64,000 nucleotides of DNA, from positions 248,001 to 312,000 of the forward strand of contig CP058647.1 in the NCBI GenBank assembly GCA_014323545.1. The letters run 5' to 3'. Position numbers and translations under genes: made by a program. Origin of the DNA: Hyphobacterium sp. CCMP332. Its GTDB lineage: Bacteria > Bacteroidota > Bacteroidia > Cytophagales > CCMP332. Below are positions 63,753-64,000 of this stretch, one piece after another (the stretch's first letter is position 1; each line of letters opens with the position of its first letter). Below the pieces are notes generated by a model. The model ran no database searches. It was not told the origin of the DNA and saw only the letters and a program-made list of their open reading frames with translations.

Positions 63753-64000
63753 ATGAAGGTATTAATAACTGGCGCAACGGGAATGATTGGGAAAGGTGTT
63801 TTGCTTGAATGCCTGGATCATCCTCAAATAGATAAGGTAATCACTATAGGACGTTCGGCATTGGGTATGCAGCATTCTAAGCTCGAAGAGATTATCCATA
63901 AAGATTTTAAGGATTACAGCAGCATTAAAGATAAATTACAAAACATTGATGCGGCTTATCTGTGCATGGGTATTAGTGCAGCTGGCCTGAGCGAAGCGGA
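63753..64000 (+). CDS. NAD(P)-binding epimerase/reductase-like protein, 3' end cut by window
   Basis: Open frame from ATG 63753 to the window end (82 codons). It starts MKVLITGATGMIGKGVLLEC, a Rossmann TGATGMIG motif of NAD(P)H-dependent sugar epimerases or reductases of the atypical SDR group. The fragment ends within AAYLCMGISAAGLSE, well before any catalytic motif, so the substrate and exact family remain open. Confidence 0.78.
   Translation, partial: MKVLITGATGMIGKGVLLECLDHPQIDKVITIGRSALGMQHSKLEEIIHKDFKDYSSIKDKLQNIDAAYLCMGISAAGLSEA

Overview
The window looks like chromosomal DNA of a Bacteroidota bacterium, probably Cytophagales or a close relative (inference). The evidence is internal. 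Secreted proteins end in type IX secretion (T9SS) sorting domains of type A (31466-32389) and type B (12158-20881). Several promoters fit the Bacteroidota pattern TTTG-N19-TAnnTTTG. There is an UpxY/NusG-like antiterminator and two four-helix-bundle (S23-like) proteins. The DNA is AT-rich, Shine-Dalgarno sequences are weak, and several genes appear to start with TTG. I see no rRNA, tRNA, CRISPR array, phage or insertion sequence.

1-9648 is one edge of a surface-polysaccharide locus, mostly on the minus strand. It holds an export lipoprotein (Wza type), a chain-length/tyrosine-kinase protein with a Tyr-Gly repeat tail (Wzc type), a UDP-glucuronate-4-epimerase-like enzyme, a WbpB-like sugar oxidoreductase, UpxY, a HTH-nucleotidyltransferase protein, an ABC-2 polysaccharide exporter permease and an MBOAT O-acyltransferase cut by the window start. 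Aconitase (9658-11922) lies directly upstream of the wza-like gene, 9 bp away.

12158-20881 encodes a 2907-residue adhesin-like protein with three successive repeat families and a type B sorting domain. A LuxC-like acyl-CoA reductase and a dicluster ferredoxin follow, then phosphoglycerate kinase, a UbiA-like membrane protein, a methyltransferase, a TerB-like protein, SMC and an SLC12-type transporter.

31466-46768 is mixed housekeeping: fatty-acid enzymes, DapD, a DtxR/MntR-type regulator with a metal ABC transporter that lacks its permease, a lactate/malate-dehydrogenase-like enzyme, CtlX, PIN-PhoH, gamma-glutamyltransferase, a class III aminotransferase, a TraB/GumN protein with a degraded motif, and a 50-residue DUF1289 protein.

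46765-59143 holds hslV, pdhC, pabB, then miaB, a sigma-54 activator, lptE, a Lys/Glu-rich protein and secG, followed by groES-groEL. A textbook -24/-12 sigma-54 promoter lies in front of groES, a few kilobases from the sigma-54 activator. The right end (59220-64000) is more accessory: a glycosidase-like lipoprotein, two PepSY-like secreted proteins, two small membrane proteins, long AT-rich spacers with dispersed repeats, and a truncated NAD(P)-binding protein.

The points I consider most worth following are the sigma-54 promoter of groESL, a 952-residue stretch of the adhesin with no basic residues, the hexanucleotide tract encoding the Wzc tyrosine tail, and a palindrome over the promoter of the metal regulator.
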